The notes under the pieces: model-generated | Seen by the model: the letters and a program-made list of their open reading frames with translations, nothing else | The model's database searches: none | Told to the model about the DNA's origin: nothing | Part shown: positions 36,302 through 45,398 of the stretch, one piece after another | Layout: every line of letters begins with the position of its first letter | Position numbering within the stretch: the first letter of the stretch is position 1 | Position numbers and translations under genes: made by a program | Source of the DNA: Phycisphaerales bacterium | GTDB lineage: Bacteria > Planctomycetota > Phycisphaerae > Phycisphaerales > SM1A02 | Reading direction: 5' to 3' | NCBI GenBank assembly: GCA_029268515.1 | Contig: JAQWNP010000010.1 | Span: 381,404 to 445,403 of the forward strand | Length of the DNA: 64,000 nt

Positions 36302-38082
36302 TGTAGATCCTTCTTTTGGGTGGCATTGGGAAAGTCAGCGTGAGCAGTTGCGGTTTTGAGCGAACATACGCCGGTTCTTTTGGAGCAGGTTTGGTACTGA
36401 AGCGTTGCTTGCAGCGGGTGTGAGTGATTCGGAAGACGATCGGTTGGTAGTTGAATCTCTGCCCAGATTGTAAACGTATGGTCGTAAACAGATGAGTTTG
36501 TTCCTGCAATAGAAATAGTTTTTGGTTTCGGCCATGTAACGTTGGTCATCGTAGCGTTTTCGGGAAGATCCCAAGTCAATTGGCTTAAATATCCGGTGGC
36601 TCCAGGCCGAACATGCATGGACGAAGCACCGACGGTGGTGCCTGCATCAACATGGACACGTAGTCCGATCTTTATCGGCAATTCTGTATTGGCTGGTGTG
36701 TTGCTGAACAAGAAGTTCATTGCGCCATTCGATGAACCAGCTGTTTCCCAAAGGAGCTCATTAATCTTCGTGGCAGATACAGGTGGTGAATGACTTTGCG
36801 TATAGAGCCATACCCAGCCATGAGAATCGTGGCGGTGCGTCTCAAGCGCTTCGAGGCGTATGGCAATCTCATCAGCCCGATTCATATTGGACTGTTCTTG
36901 TTGGCTGTAGTCAGCCTCATCTTTGGACCACACAGGCTCGAGAAGCTCGTAGAGAGTGTTTTGTTCCTTCTCGAGTTGCTGTTTTTCATTTACTTCTGAA
37001 TCAGTCAACGTTTTAATCGGATGCCATGTTGATCCAAAGTCTCCCACTAACAGATCAGTATGACCATCGCCGTTGTAATCGGCGGCATGAACTTTCACTC
37101 GGCTGCCATGAATTGGTGGCGTGGACTGTCGATGAAACATCTGGTCCATCGTTGGTTCAGAAATGAGTGTCTGCATGGCTCCGTATAAAGGCTTATGTTC
37201 TTTGCCTTCATTCCGATGCCAATAGACGCCACCATTTTCACTTCCGACAATAATGTCACTTACACCATCGCCATCCCAGTCGGAAAAGTGCACATTGGAT
37301 CCATAGTCCCAACCGCCGATGGGGTCTCCGGAAGCCGTTACAAGTGGTCTTGTCTCGGTGCTCCATAAAGGTGTACTGCGTGAGCCGATGTTTTCAATTG
37401 TGTAGCAACCATCAAGTCGGGAGCCAATAACCAGATCAAGATCCTGATCGCCATCCATGTCATGGGCCTCAATGGTAATTGAATGAACGGAATGCTCTGT
37501 TGGGCCGTTTGGTTCTTGATATTTCTTTTTGATCGGTCGCATCGCATGCAGTGGTTGCCCATCAACATTTTTCAGGTGCTCGGAACTCTGGAAGGAGCCA
37601 TCTGAATTGCGTTTGAAAAAGTACATATCACCTGGATAGGATCCTGAGATAATGTCGTCGATGCCGTCGCCATCAAAGTCGACAACATGAGGCACGAAGC
37701 TGACACAGCATGTAATTGGAACCGCCGCAATCTCATCGCCAGCTTTCATGTACTCAAAGGACTCATACTTTGGTACCTGGTTCGTCCCGTGGTTCTTATA
37801 GATTCGGAGTCGGCCTTGTACCCATTCATGGCCAGGACCGCCTGCCTCGCTGACAGGACCTTTATAGGGGAGAGCACCAAATTCTCCGACAAGGAGATCA
37901 GAAATTCCATCGCCGTCGATGTCATAGATATAAGGCGCTGCATGCCCCGTCGTGACATCGATTGGTTGCCCTGCAGCTTTAATTCGTATGGGATCCGCAA
38001 AACCGGCATGTTCGCTTGCATCGACATTGATGTGACAGGCTACATTTAATGCAGCCAAGAAAAGGCAAGGTGTGATAAGCAT
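36298..38082 (-). CDS. Secreted FG-GAP protein with DsbD-alpha-like C-terminal domain
   Basis: About 594 residues from the ATG giving MLITPCLFLAALNVAC, a signal peptide that could be lipoprotein-type; a TTG lies 7 codons earlier. Residues about 45-350 hold FG-GAP loops (DIDGDGISDLLVGE, DFDGDGIDDIISG, DMDGDQDLDLVIG, DWDGDGVSDIIVG, DYNGDGHTDLLVGD). A helical linker follows. The last 150 residues resemble the N-terminal domain of DsbD: TNVTWPKPKTIS, then ATLQYQTCSKRTGVC, where the two Cys (573 and 580 in the longer frame) fall where nDsbD has its redox pair. Its stop overlaps the start of the TlpA-type thioredoxin gene, which is the natural type of partner for a DsbD-alpha domain. Confidence 0.85.
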   Translation of the reverse strand: MLITPCLFLAALNVACHINVDASEHAGFADPIRIKAAGQPIDVTTGHAAPYIYDIDGDGISDLLVGEFGALPYKGPVSEAGGPGHEWVQGRLRIYKNHGTNQVPKYESFEYMKAGDEIAAVPITCCVSFVPHVVDFDGDGIDDIISGSYPGDMYFFKRNSDGSFQSSEHLKNVDGQPLHAMRPIKKKYQEPNGPTEHSVHSITIEAHDMDGDQDLDLVIGSRLDGCYTIENIGSRSTPLWSTETRPLVTASGDPIGGWDYGSNVHFSDWDGDGVSDIIVGSENGGVYWHRNEGKEHKPLYGAMQTLISEPTMDQMFHRQSTPPIHGSRVKVHAADYNGDGHTDLLVGDFGSTWHPIKTLTDSEVNEKQQLEKEQNTLYELLEPVWSKDEADYSQQEQSNMNRADEIAIRLEALETHRHDSHGWVWLYTQSHSPPVSATKINELLWETAGSSNGAMNFLFSNTPANTELPIKIGLRVHVDAGTTVGASSMHVRPGATGYLSQLTWDLPENATMTNVTWPKPKTISIAGTNSSVYDHTFTIWAEIQLPTDRLPNHSHPLQATLQYQTCSKRTGVCSLKTATAHADFPNATQKKDLQ

Positions 38083-38184
38083 GATGGCTCCCGTCCAAGC
38101 CAAGATTGTAAGTCATTGATCAGTCAATGATGGTCTGCAGTAGACCTAGAAGTCTGACAAAAATGGCGACAACCTGATGTGAGA

Positions 38185-39339
38185 TCAGGAAGAGCCATTA
38201 TTGGGTTTGGAGGCAGGATTTTCTGCCCATGGAGACCCATCCCGAAAGTCATCGGGTTTGTAGTTTCCCTTTCGATGACCGCTAAAGCCAAATGCAGTTG
38301 GCTCCCAAGGGCCTATGGAATCTGCTCGAACACCTTGCGGAGGAATCTGATCTTCTTGGCCTACACACCAAAGTGCAGCGTTGGCTGAAAGTCGCCGTAG
38401 ACCAGCGCTGGAAAAGTCCTCGGCTGTGCCCATCGTGGTGACAAAAATACGTTGTTTGGATCCATCAGGCATTGGGCGCTCACGGATCCATGCGATGGGC
38501 ATCATTGGGTCGTTTCGTTTATCAGCCACAGGTTGATCATCTGGATTCATCCCTTCTAAGATAGCGCCGCGTACCAGGACCGTCGCATCTTTTGGTAATG
38601 AGCCAACGGCGTAGACATCCGTAGGTCCGAAGATGTCATCAGCACCACGTACTATTGGATGATCTTTTGCATCGACTGGGATGACGCCACGCGTCGCTTC
38701 GTGGCCGTGGTGTCCGTGATGTGCTACCCAAGTTTCACCGAGAATATGACCACCGAATCCACCCTGAGGATCCTGGCTATTGTAGGTCCAGTTTGCATAA
38801 GGACTATCCCGATTCTTTCGATAGTTAAATGCATGTGTAGCAGTTCGATACGCAATGACTGGCTTACCGCTATTAATGTAATCAACGATGTGAGCCATAT
38901 CGTCATCTGGCAGTTCTCTAAATCTCAAGAAGACAACCAAGAGATCCGCATCATCAATAAGTTGAAGGCCGGGGATGTTATGCAGATTTTCAGGGTTGAT
39001 TTCACCACTGTCATCCTGGCTAAATAAAACAACGCACTCGAATCCCAGCTCATGGCTTAAGATACGCCCCAGTAATGGCATTGCTTCTTCGGAGCGGTAT
39101 TCTTCATCGCCGGCAAGAAGAACAATACGACGCCCATGACCGGGAGCTTGGTCTTTTGAGCCAGGAAAAGTGAGCCATTTTGGCGAAGTCGTTGTCTGGT
39201 TTGTTTGATGAGGGGTGTGTTCTTGTGCCATTGCTAAATCTGTGATGAATGTAGTCAAAGTCAAAAACAAAGTACAAGCAAGTGTAGTCGTTACTGAATT
39301 GAACACGTGTTTATCTCCAATTGAATCACTGCGATGCAT
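38185..39339 (-). CDS. Secreted ThuA-like domain protein
   Basis: 384 residues. A long signal region (VTTTLACTLFLTLTTFITDLAMAQ) suggests export. The rest is a class-I-amidotransferase-like fold of the ThuA group: RIVLLAGDEEYRSEEAMPLLGRIL, DADLLVVFLRFRELPDDDMAHIVDYINSGKPVIAYRTATHAF, HHGHHGHEATRGVIP, and PMMPIAWIRE. ThuA-like proteins are very common in planctomycetes and usually linked to sugar metabolism; the reaction is unknown. Its first 14 bases overlap the end of the FAD monooxygenase gene, so the pair is an operon. Confidence 0.85.
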   Translation of the reverse strand: MHRSDSIGDKHVFNSVTTTLACTLFLTLTTFITDLAMAQEHTPHQTNQTTTSPKWLTFPGSKDQAPGHGRRIVLLAGDEEYRSEEAMPLLGRILSHELGFECVVLFSQDDSGEINPENLHNIPGLQLIDDADLLVVFLRFRELPDDDMAHIVDYINSGKPVIAYRTATHAFNYRKNRDSPYANWTYNSQDPQGGFGGHILGETWVAHHGHHGHEATRGVIPVDAKDHPIVRGADDIFGPTDVYAVGSLPKDATVLVRGAILEGMNPDDQPVADKRNDPMMPIAWIRERPMPDGSKQRIFVTTMGTAEDFSSAGLRRLSANAALWCVGQEDQIPPQGVRADSIGPWEPTAFGFSGHRKGNYKPDDFRDGSPWAENPASKPNNGSS

Positions 39340-40486
39340 CTTTCTCGCTCTCTTGAGCCAGCACCATTTTCTCGGTTATTTCCTTCGCTTGTTTTTCTGG
39401 CATATGCCGGAAGGCCATATCTCGGAACCATGCCCAGATGCGAGAATTTGATGCCGACATGCTCAGTCCTGACTTTGATTTTTTCAGTACTTCATCAGCA
39501 ATCGGTTTTCGTTCGTCTTCAAATGTCTGTATGACTTCTTTGACTGGTTTATCTGATGCAATCATATTGCCGAGCTCAAAGGCATCGGTAATTGCGGTGC
39601 ACGCACCCATTGCGGCATGTGATGTTGAAGCATGCGCTGCATCACCGACCAGCATCACGCGTCCTTTATGCCAAGAAGGAAGGGGCTTGAGATAGGTTTG
39701 CTCTGTAATCCATATCAAGGCGTCATCTGTTGCATTAATCGCTTCAGTGAGAACTGGATGTGGATGTTTGGGTGCAGCTAAGGCAGACTCTTTCTTGTGT
39801 GATTCGCTAGAGGGGCCACCTTTTCGAAGATTGACATACCAACGGCATTCACCATTGCCGATATCAGCAATGCCGCATTTGGTGCCAGGTTGCCAAAAGT
39901 CGAGATGGCATGCTTCTTTTAATCCAGGTGGATGGAAGGGCAGTACCGCGCCCCATCCACCGCCATTGGATTTCTCAAGTTCAACATTTGGGTACAGTGA
40001 ACTTCGGACGACTGAGTGTGCGCCATCACAGCCTATGAGAAGATCACCTTCCACAGTCGATCCGTCTTCGAATTCAGCTACGGCGGTTTGTCCGTCAGTA
40101 TGTGTTGCTTGGCAACGACAGCCTCTATTTAGTGAGTCTCCAAGAAGCTCTTCCATCAATTCACTTAAGCGCCTTCGGTTAATTTCATAGGAACCGGTTC
40201 CGTGTTCGCGACTGACTTGACCAACGGGTAACTCTGCCACAAGTTCGTTTTTAGCGCCATATATCTCGATGTGTTCTAGAAACTTGCCGACTGCATTCAT
40301 GTCAACGCCAAGATCCTTGAGCCTATTGGTGGCAAACCCCCACAAGAGAAGTCCAGTGTCCAGTCGCTGTCGGTGGTCATATTGTTCATACACCACACTC
40401 TCAATGCCATGCTTTTTCAATGCTAAGCTGAGCGTGAGTCCAGCCATTCCACCGCCAATAATAATGACACGCTTGATCTTGCTCAT
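39326..40486 (-). CDS. FAD-dependent monooxygenase (p-hydroxybenzoate hydroxylase fold)
   Basis: 386 residues. It begins with the dinucleotide site VIIIGGGMAGLTLSLALKKHGI, has the DG motif in LLIGCDGAHSVVRSSLYP and the second FAD motif in GRVMLVGDAAHASTSHAAMGACTAITDAFELG. This is a group A flavoprotein that hydroxylates or epoxidises small aromatic or polyene substrates with NAD(P)H and O2. The second FAD motif usually reads GDAAHPxxP; here it is GDAAHASTSHAAMG, a modest change. The substrate is unknown. It is cytoplasmic, whereas the overlapping downstream ThuA-like product appears to be exported. Confidence 0.92.
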   Translation of the reverse strand: MSKIKRVIIIGGGMAGLTLSLALKKHGIESVVYEQYDHRQRLDTGLLLWGFATNRLKDLGVDMNAVGKFLEHIEIYGAKNELVAELPVGQVSREHGTGSYEINRRRLSELMEELLGDSLNRGCRCQATHTDGQTAVAEFEDGSTVEGDLLIGCDGAHSVVRSSLYPNVELEKSNGGGWGAVLPFHPPGLKEACHLDFWQPGTKCGIADIGNGECRWYVNLRKGGPSSESHKKESALAAPKHPHPVLTEAINATDDALIWITEQTYLKPLPSWHKGRVMLVGDAAHASTSHAAMGACTAITDAFELGNMIASDKPVKEVIQTFEDERKPIADEVLKKSKSGLSMSASNSRIWAWFRDMAFRHMPEKQAKEITEKMVLAQESEKDASQ

Positions 40487-40664
40487 AGGTGCTCCGCCTG
40501 TGGATTATGCAACTAGTCTACCAGTGTCGATTGTGTCCTGTCTTTGGATTGCTTTTTTTCGTAGCCCCTGTCATTGGCCTGATCTTATTAGTCATGACGG
40601 CTCAAATACCGTTCAATAAGGCTATCGATTAGTCAAGGCAGTGCTTTCAGGTTGCCGGTCATAT

Positions 40665-41651
40665 TTAGTCCTTCGCACGCTCGATTTTGCTTAGACGACC
40701 GGTGGCATTCCAATCACTGACATATAAATTGCCGTCATGATCAAGACAGCATCCATGTGGAGCAGTAAAAATACCATCACTCCAAGCTTCGGGTGGTACG
40801 CCATGATTAGCCCACTGAGTTTTGTCAGGATTGTCTCCCACATGTTCAATGACATCAAAGTTCTCATCGAGAATTGTGACGCGACCCTCTAGCTCAGCAA
40901 CAGCGAGTTCTTTGCCACGTATGCTCATAGCACAGGGACGACGTAGGCCTTCAATCGCAACATCTTTATACGTACCGTCTAAATGGAATCGCTGGATACG
41001 ACGGTTTTCACGATCACAGACGAGTAGGAGTGGTTCGTCGCCTCGTTTGTCTACAGCCAGACCATGACAGGTTTTAAACTGTCCAGGCTCACTTCCTGGT
41101 CCACCAATTGTTTTCATATAACTGAGATCTGGTCCGAAGATATGCACCCACTGTCTTCCATAGCCGTCGGCAACATAAATTGTTCCATCCGGTGCTACGG
41201 CGACTGCAGTTGGTGCGTATGCATTTGGGTTGTCGTCGTATTTGCCAGATTCCATTGGAACGCCTAATGCCCATACAAGTGTTCCGTCAAGACGCAGCTT
41301 AAGTACTTGATGGCCTGCTAAATGGGCCGCATAGATGTACTGCTTGCCATCTTCTTCATGCAGCGTCATGCCATGAATGCCCGGATACTGAGACGCCATG
41401 GCCCTCACAAAGGTTCCATCAGGTTGATGGACAATAATAGAACGGGGCGTATCTGTATTCGAGTAAATGAGACCGGCCTCATCAATGACAACACCACCAT
41501 GGGTACTGCCGAGTGCCCCCGTATCTTCGCCTTGGCCCCAGCCGGTAACTGGATGTGTTTTTGAATGGTCGGCATCATCCGGATCATGGGCCATGACATA
41601 GACAGAGAATGTAGTAAATAAAAAGGCTGTCGCTAGGAAAGTGAATTTCAT
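40665..41651 (-). CDS. Secreted NHL-repeat six-bladed propeller
   Basis: 328 residues from the ATG with AAGGA upstream (MKFTFLATAFLFTTFSVYVMA signal peptide); the frame is open 12 codons further. About six NHL-type repeats follow, such as HGGVVIDEAGLIYSNTDTPRSIIVHQPDGTFVR, YAPTAVAVAPDGTIYVADGYGRQWVHIF, CHGLAVDKRGDEPLLLVCDRENRRIQRF, and HGCCLDHDGNLYVSDWNATGRLSKIE. The fold resembles the lyase half of peptidylglycine amidating enzyme, but no catalytic assignment is safe; binding or lyase roles are possible. His-rich HDPDDADHSKTH follows the signal peptide and could bind metal. Confidence 0.87.
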   Translation of the reverse strand: MKFTFLATAFLFTTFSVYVMAHDPDDADHSKTHPVTGWGQGEDTGALGSTHGGVVIDEAGLIYSNTDTPRSIIVHQPDGTFVRAMASQYPGIHGMTLHEEDGKQYIYAAHLAGHQVLKLRLDGTLVWALGVPMESGKYDDNPNAYAPTAVAVAPDGTIYVADGYGRQWVHIFGPDLSYMKTIGGPGSEPGQFKTCHGLAVDKRGDEPLLLVCDRENRRIQRFHLDGTYKDVAIEGLRRPCAMSIRGKELAVAELEGRVTILDENFDVIEHVGDNPDKTQWANHGVPPEAWSDGIFTAPHGCCLDHDGNLYVSDWNATGRLSKIERAKD

Positions 41652-41966
41652 AATTGATCCTTTGATTTCACCAGATCGATTGAGCAAGAGAAAATTCTCT
41701 CTTCGGAAAAGAAGCCAGGAATTTCAATGAGAGCACGAGTGAAAAGATATGCTAGCGGCAACTGATATCGTTGAACATGTTTTATGAGTGACAAGTCCGT
41801 AGCCATGACAACGAGTATGGCGGATACCCTCTAAAAACATTTATTCGCAACGCCTGGTCGCTGTAAAAAAACAGCCCCGGCTTGCACCGAGGCTGTTCAT
41901 ATTATTGCTGTCTATTGATTCCCACACTGCATATCTTGACAGCGAGGTGTGTGGGATCAGTGGGGC
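41652..41966. other. Intergenic region between NHL and RRM genes
   Basis: 315 bases. It contains the terminator of the leftward RRM gene and, to its left, about 210 bases that should hold the promoter of the leftward NHL gene. I see no coding frame and no clear promoter hexamers. Confidence 0.5.
41870..41897 (-). terminator. Intrinsic terminator of the RRM gene
   Basis: AACAGCC-c-CGG pairs with CCG-a-GGCTGTT around a 6-base loop, with one mismatch. On the minus strand it is followed by a run of seven T residues. It lies about 70 bases after the RRM gene stop, so the RNA-binding protein is probably a single-gene transcript. Confidence 0.88.
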
Positions 41967-42263
41967 TTACCAGCGGTCGCGACCACCGCCGCCACCGCCA
42001 CCGCCGCCACCGCCACTGCTGGAGCGCTCACGCGCTTCATTGACGTTAAGGGCGCGACCTTCAAGGTCTTGTCCGTTAAGGGCTTCCATCGCGGCTTTCG
42101 CCTCACCGTCATTATTCATGGTCACGAATCCAAAACCGCGGGGGCGGCCGGTCTGACGGTCTGTGATGATGGCGACATCGTCCACTGTTCCAAAAGCGCT
42201 AAACGCCTCGCGGACGGAGTCTTCGTTAGTATCAAAGTTCAAATTGCCTACGTAGAGTTTCAA
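41967..42263 (-). CDS. RRM-domain RNA-binding protein with glycine-rich tail
   Basis: 98 residues. A single RRM (about 1-78) has RNP2 LYVGNL and RNP1 RGFGFVTM, with the other core positions conserved (VREAFSAFGTVDDVAII, EAKAAMEALNGQDLEGRALNV). It ends in a run of 11 Gly then RDRW. This is the cyanobacterial and planctomycete glycine-rich RNP type, often cold-induced and binding single-stranded RNA. The start is TTG; an in-frame stop lies 7 codons before it and no ATG precedes the RRM. The leader contains two small hairpins, which could relate to expression control. The repetitive Gly codons could be prone to length change. Confidence 0.93.
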   Translation of the reverse strand: MKLYVGNLNFDTNEDSVREAFSAFGTVDDVAIITDRQTGRPRGFGFVTMNNDGEAKAAMEALNGQDLEGRALNVNEARERSSSGGGGGGGGGGGRDRW

Positions 42264-42634
42264 ATTACTGATTCCGATTCAAAGGGTCCTGGGCCATAAA
42301 AGTCGTGGCCGATTACATATGGAGACATACTCCAGAAATGCCCTTACTCAAGGGCGACAAAGCTTTTCAGTGCTAAAGCCTAGCATGCTGCGGGAGGCTC
42401 CGCACCTCGGATGATCATTTTTCCTGAATCTATGCATCGAAAAGGCCCTATTGCCTCATAGGAGCCCTATAAAAGGGATAAAGTGGCTATCAAAATGAAC
42501 CAAATATTTACTTTTCTTGTCGAGCCCCGCCAGCGGAGCCTTGTGGAGGCGGTGTTTGTTCCATTCTAATAGAGGTATCAATAGTTCTGATTTGGCTGAA
42601 TATGAAACACAGGCATTGATCATCTAGAGTCTTT
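42264..42634. other. Divergent region between RRM and DHA2-type MFS genes
   Basis: About 370 bases with no supported gene. Two short perfect hairpins lie in the presumed RRM leader: GCCCTT/AAGGGC at 42340-42355 with a 4-base loop, and TGCGG/CCGCA at 42389-42404 with a 6-base loop. The right part should hold the promoter of the rightward transporter. The long leader may matter for temperature response of the RNA-binding protein, but that is inference. Confidence 0.4.
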
Positions 42635-44065
42635 TTGATCGCAAAATCATCATCAAAATATGGTACCGCTGCAACAGTGAGTGAAAACAAGAGAAATTCA
42701 GGCATACTGCTTTTGATTGCAGCGGGCATGGCTCAATTCATTGTTTGCGCTGATTGGTGGGCCGCTGCGATCGCGCTGCCTCCGATGGCTGAAGATTTTG
42801 GTGTTGCAGCAGTTGATCTTCAGTGGGTGATTACTGGATACATCATGACATTCTGTGCGGTATTGGGTGTCGCAGGCCCACTTGGCGATCGGTATGGTCG
42901 CAAGCTTATTCTACAGATAGGCATCTTTGTATTTGCGTTGGTCTCGCTTTGGGTGGGTTTTTCTCAAACAGTAACCATGGTCATTGTGTCGCGGGTTGCT
43001 CTTGGAATTGGAGGAGGCTTGCTCTTTCCTCTCGCGACGGCAGTGGTCAGCGAAGCAAGTTCGCCTGGAAGACTGCCGCGTAATCTTTCGATTCTCTTGG
43101 GCGTTGCTATTTTGGGCGCTGCAGTTGGGCCTGTGATGGGTGGGGCGCTCACGCATGCACTGAGTTGGCGATGGATATTCTTCTGTAATCTGCCCATTTG
43201 CGCTGTGGCATTTGTCATGGTTCAGGTCTTTGCCAAAGAATCACGTGATCCCAATGCCAAGGGGCGATTGGATTATTTTGGCATTCTATTCCTGTTGATC
43301 GGCATTGGCGCTATCTCGGTGAGTATCGATCGGATTCCGCATTGGCCGCTCTACGGTTGGCTTTCAGTGGGTTTCGCAGGTGTCATTGCGTTGCTTGCCT
43401 TTGGCTGGCTGGAACTCAAGATCAAGTCACCCCTCGTCAACCTACGTCTTTTGAGTAACCGGCAGTTTGTCGGTTTTGCCGTTGGTGGCATGGCCGGGAA
43501 CATTGCCTGGAGCATCATTGTTTTTGGGAGCACGCTACTGCTACAACAAGTGCTTCATTTTTCGGCACTGGACGCAGGGCTATTCTTTTTATTCATCAGT
43601 TGCAGTACTGCGATTGCAAGTTTCTTAGGTGCGCGTCTAGAGCGTCAATTTGGGGCGACTTTGCTGGTTGCAGTGGCGCTGGTATTACAGGCGATTGGTC
43701 TCATCATTATGTTTATCGACGATAACCCCATATGGCTTGCGATCGCGATGGTTGTTGCTGGATTTGGATGCGCGTGGTCATGGTCAATGTCACAGGCTGG
43801 TGCGATTATTACCATGCCGAAAGAAAAGGTTGGTATGGCAAGTGGCTCCATCATGACAGTCGTTATTTTGGCGGGCAATACGGCGATCGTCATTGTTGCC
43901 ACGATCATAGATGTCTATCAGAGAGAACATGGCGGTAACTACGCTGTTGGTATAGAAGTGTCTTACCTGATCGGTGCATGCGCTGCAGTTGTTGGGCTCG
44001 TCGGATTGCTGTTGATTCTCGGTCATAGTATGAAGGCAGGCAAAGCGATTGAAAAGACAAGCTAA
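42635..44065 (+). CDS. MFS drug transporter, DHA2 (EmrB/QacA) type
   Basis: 476 residues with about 14 hydrophobic segments, the number expected for the DHA2 family. Motif A is GPLGDRYGRKLILQIG, and motif C-like GVAILGAAVGPVMGGALTHALSWRWIFFCNLP marks a proton-coupled exporter. The helix-1 sequence has AQFIVCADWWAAAIALPPMAEDFG. The start is not clear: TTG gives this length, and an in-frame GTG at 42677 gives MSENKRNSG; neither has a good ribosome site. The next gene, 78 bases on, is another MFS transporter of a different subgroup. Confidence 0.92.
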   Translation: MIAKSSSKYGTAATVSENKRNSGILLLIAAGMAQFIVCADWWAAAIALPPMAEDFGVAAVDLQWVITGYIMTFCAVLGVAGPLGDRYGRKLILQIGIFVFALVSLWVGFSQTVTMVIVSRVALGIGGGLLFPLATAVVSEASSPGRLPRNLSILLGVAILGAAVGPVMGGALTHALSWRWIFFCNLPICAVAFVMVQVFAKESRDPNAKGRLDYFGILFLLIGIGAISVSIDRIPHWPLYGWLSVGFAGVIALLAFGWLELKIKSPLVNLRLLSNRQFVGFAVGGMAGNIAWSIIVFGSTLLLQQVLHFSALDAGLFFLFISCSTAIASFLGARLERQFGATLLVAVALVLQAIGLIIMFIDDNPIWLAIAMVVAGFGCAWSWSMSQAGAIITMPKEKVGMASGSIMTVVILAGNTAIVIVATIIDVYQREHGGNYAVGIEVSYLIGACAAVVGLVGLLLILGHSMKAGKAIEKTS

Positions 44066-44142
44066 TACCAGCTTGTCTTTAGGTGAAAGTGTTCTTCACG
44101 CATAATGGTTGTTGATGCCAATCAAGTGAGGTTCGAAGACAG

Positions 44143-45384
44143 TTGAAAAGATTACTGCCTCTTTATCTGACTATCTTTAACGGCTTTGTTGGATATAGCC
44201 TCATGATTGCGGTGTTTACACCGCTCTTTATCCATGGGCACGGTCAGTTGGCACCGACTCAATGGTCGCTTGGTAAGCGGAGTGTCATCTTAGGGATCGT
44301 ATTGAGTCTCTATCCGCTGGGACAGTTTTTTGGTTCACCAATGCTCGGCGCCCTGTCAGATCGCTTTGGGCGCAGAGCCCCGCTCAACATCTCAATTGCA
44401 TTGTGTGTCTTGGGCTATGTGTTTATTGCCTATGCGGTAGGGGGGCAGGTGCTCTGGTTACTGATGGCAGCGTTGTTTATCACGGGCATTATTGAAGCCA
44501 ATATTGCCATTGCTCAAAGTGCCATCGCAGATGTCACAACTGAAGAAGATCGAGGGCGGCGTTTTGGCTACATCTATGTAGCTGTTTCGCTTGCCTATGT
44601 CATTGGTCCGTTGGTTGGTGGAAAACTTGCTGATCCAAGCCTTGTGTCATGGTTTGGTCCTGCCATTCCATTCTGGGCAACAGCAATCTTGATTGCATTT
44701 TCTTTTCTTTACACCTTTGGAGTGTTTAGAGAAACATTGCCTCAAGATAAACGCCTCAAGGGCACATTGGTGAAGTCGATTGTCAACATTGCCTCGATCT
44801 TCACGGATTGTGGCATCCGCCGAATCTACCTAAGCAACTTCCTGCTGTATTTAGCAATATTCGGTTTCTTTCGTTGCTTTCCAATGTTTATCGTCGACAA
44901 GTTTGGGCTCGATATATCGACTGAATCTGAGTTCATTGCCTGGGTCGCTGTACCCATCATCCTGATGAACTTTTTCGTTAACGCGCTGGTCTTTAAGCGT
45001 CTGTCCTATCGCATGGCAGCCGTGATTGGTGGCGTACTGATGGGTGGCTTTATGGTCATTGTGGTGTTGCCAAGTGAGCAGTGGATGCTCTGGATCACGC
45101 TCTTTTTAGTGGCAGCGCCGTTGGCCTTATGTATGACCGCTATTGCGGCGCTTATTTCGAGCGTTGTGGGAGCTGATCGCCAGGGACGGGTGATGGGGAA
45201 CAATCAGGCCATTCAAGTTGGTGCAGAAGGACTATCGGGCATACTCGGAGGGCTTATCGCTGCGATCGCTATTTGGCTGCCTTTGATTGTATTGGCGGGG
45301 ATTGCCATCGTCGGTGTCGCGCTATTGATTTGTAAACGACTCCCCGAGGCCAACGCTTCTTGCGGTGGATCATCTTCAGGCTGA
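44143..45384 (+). CDS. MFS transporter, DHA1 (TetA-like) type
   Basis: 413 residues, twelve helices. GSPMLGALSDRFGRRAPLNISI is motif A, EANIAIAQSAIADVTTEEDRGRRFGYIYVAVSLAYVIGPLVGGKLAD carries the helix 4-5 region typical of TetA-like proton antiporters. Drug or metabolite export is likely; the substrate cannot be read. The start is TTG, with GAGG about 12 bases upstream, and no ATG occurs before helix 1. It follows the DHA2-type gene and converges with the carbonic anhydrase gene with 14 bases between stops. Confidence 0.92.
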   Translation: MKRLLPLYLTIFNGFVGYSLMIAVFTPLFIHGHGQLAPTQWSLGKRSVILGIVLSLYPLGQFFGSPMLGALSDRFGRRAPLNISIALCVLGYVFIAYAVGGQVLWLLMAALFITGIIEANIAIAQSAIADVTTEEDRGRRFGYIYVAVSLAYVIGPLVGGKLADPSLVSWFGPAIPFWATAILIAFSFLYTFGVFRETLPQDKRLKGTLVKSIVNIASIFTDCGIRRIYLSNFLLYLAIFGFFRCFPMFIVDKFGLDISTESEFIAWVAVPIILMNFFVNALVFKRLSYRMAAVIGGVLMGGFMVIVVLPSEQWMLWITLFLVAAPLALCMTAIAALISSVVGADRQGRVMGNNQAIQVGAEGLSGILGGLIAAIAIWLPLIVLAGIAIVGVALLICKRLPEANASCGGSSSG

Positions 45385-45398
45385 ATCTGAACGGTAAG

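Noticed and set aside
36335..38049. Repeats in the FG-GAP gene as a possible CRISPR or tandem DNA repeat
   Set aside because: The similarity is at protein level (calcium loops) with irregular spacing; no identical DNA repeats with uniform spacers.
41905..42299. Plus-strand frames with proline or alanine/threonine runs
   Set aside because: These are the reverse of the glycine tract of the RRM protein, which has clear RNP1 and RNP2 motifs.
42389..42404. GGAGGCTCC shared with the candidate RNA near 18460
   Set aside because: A 9-base match in 64 kb is expected by chance and the flanks differ, so no repeat family is claimed.
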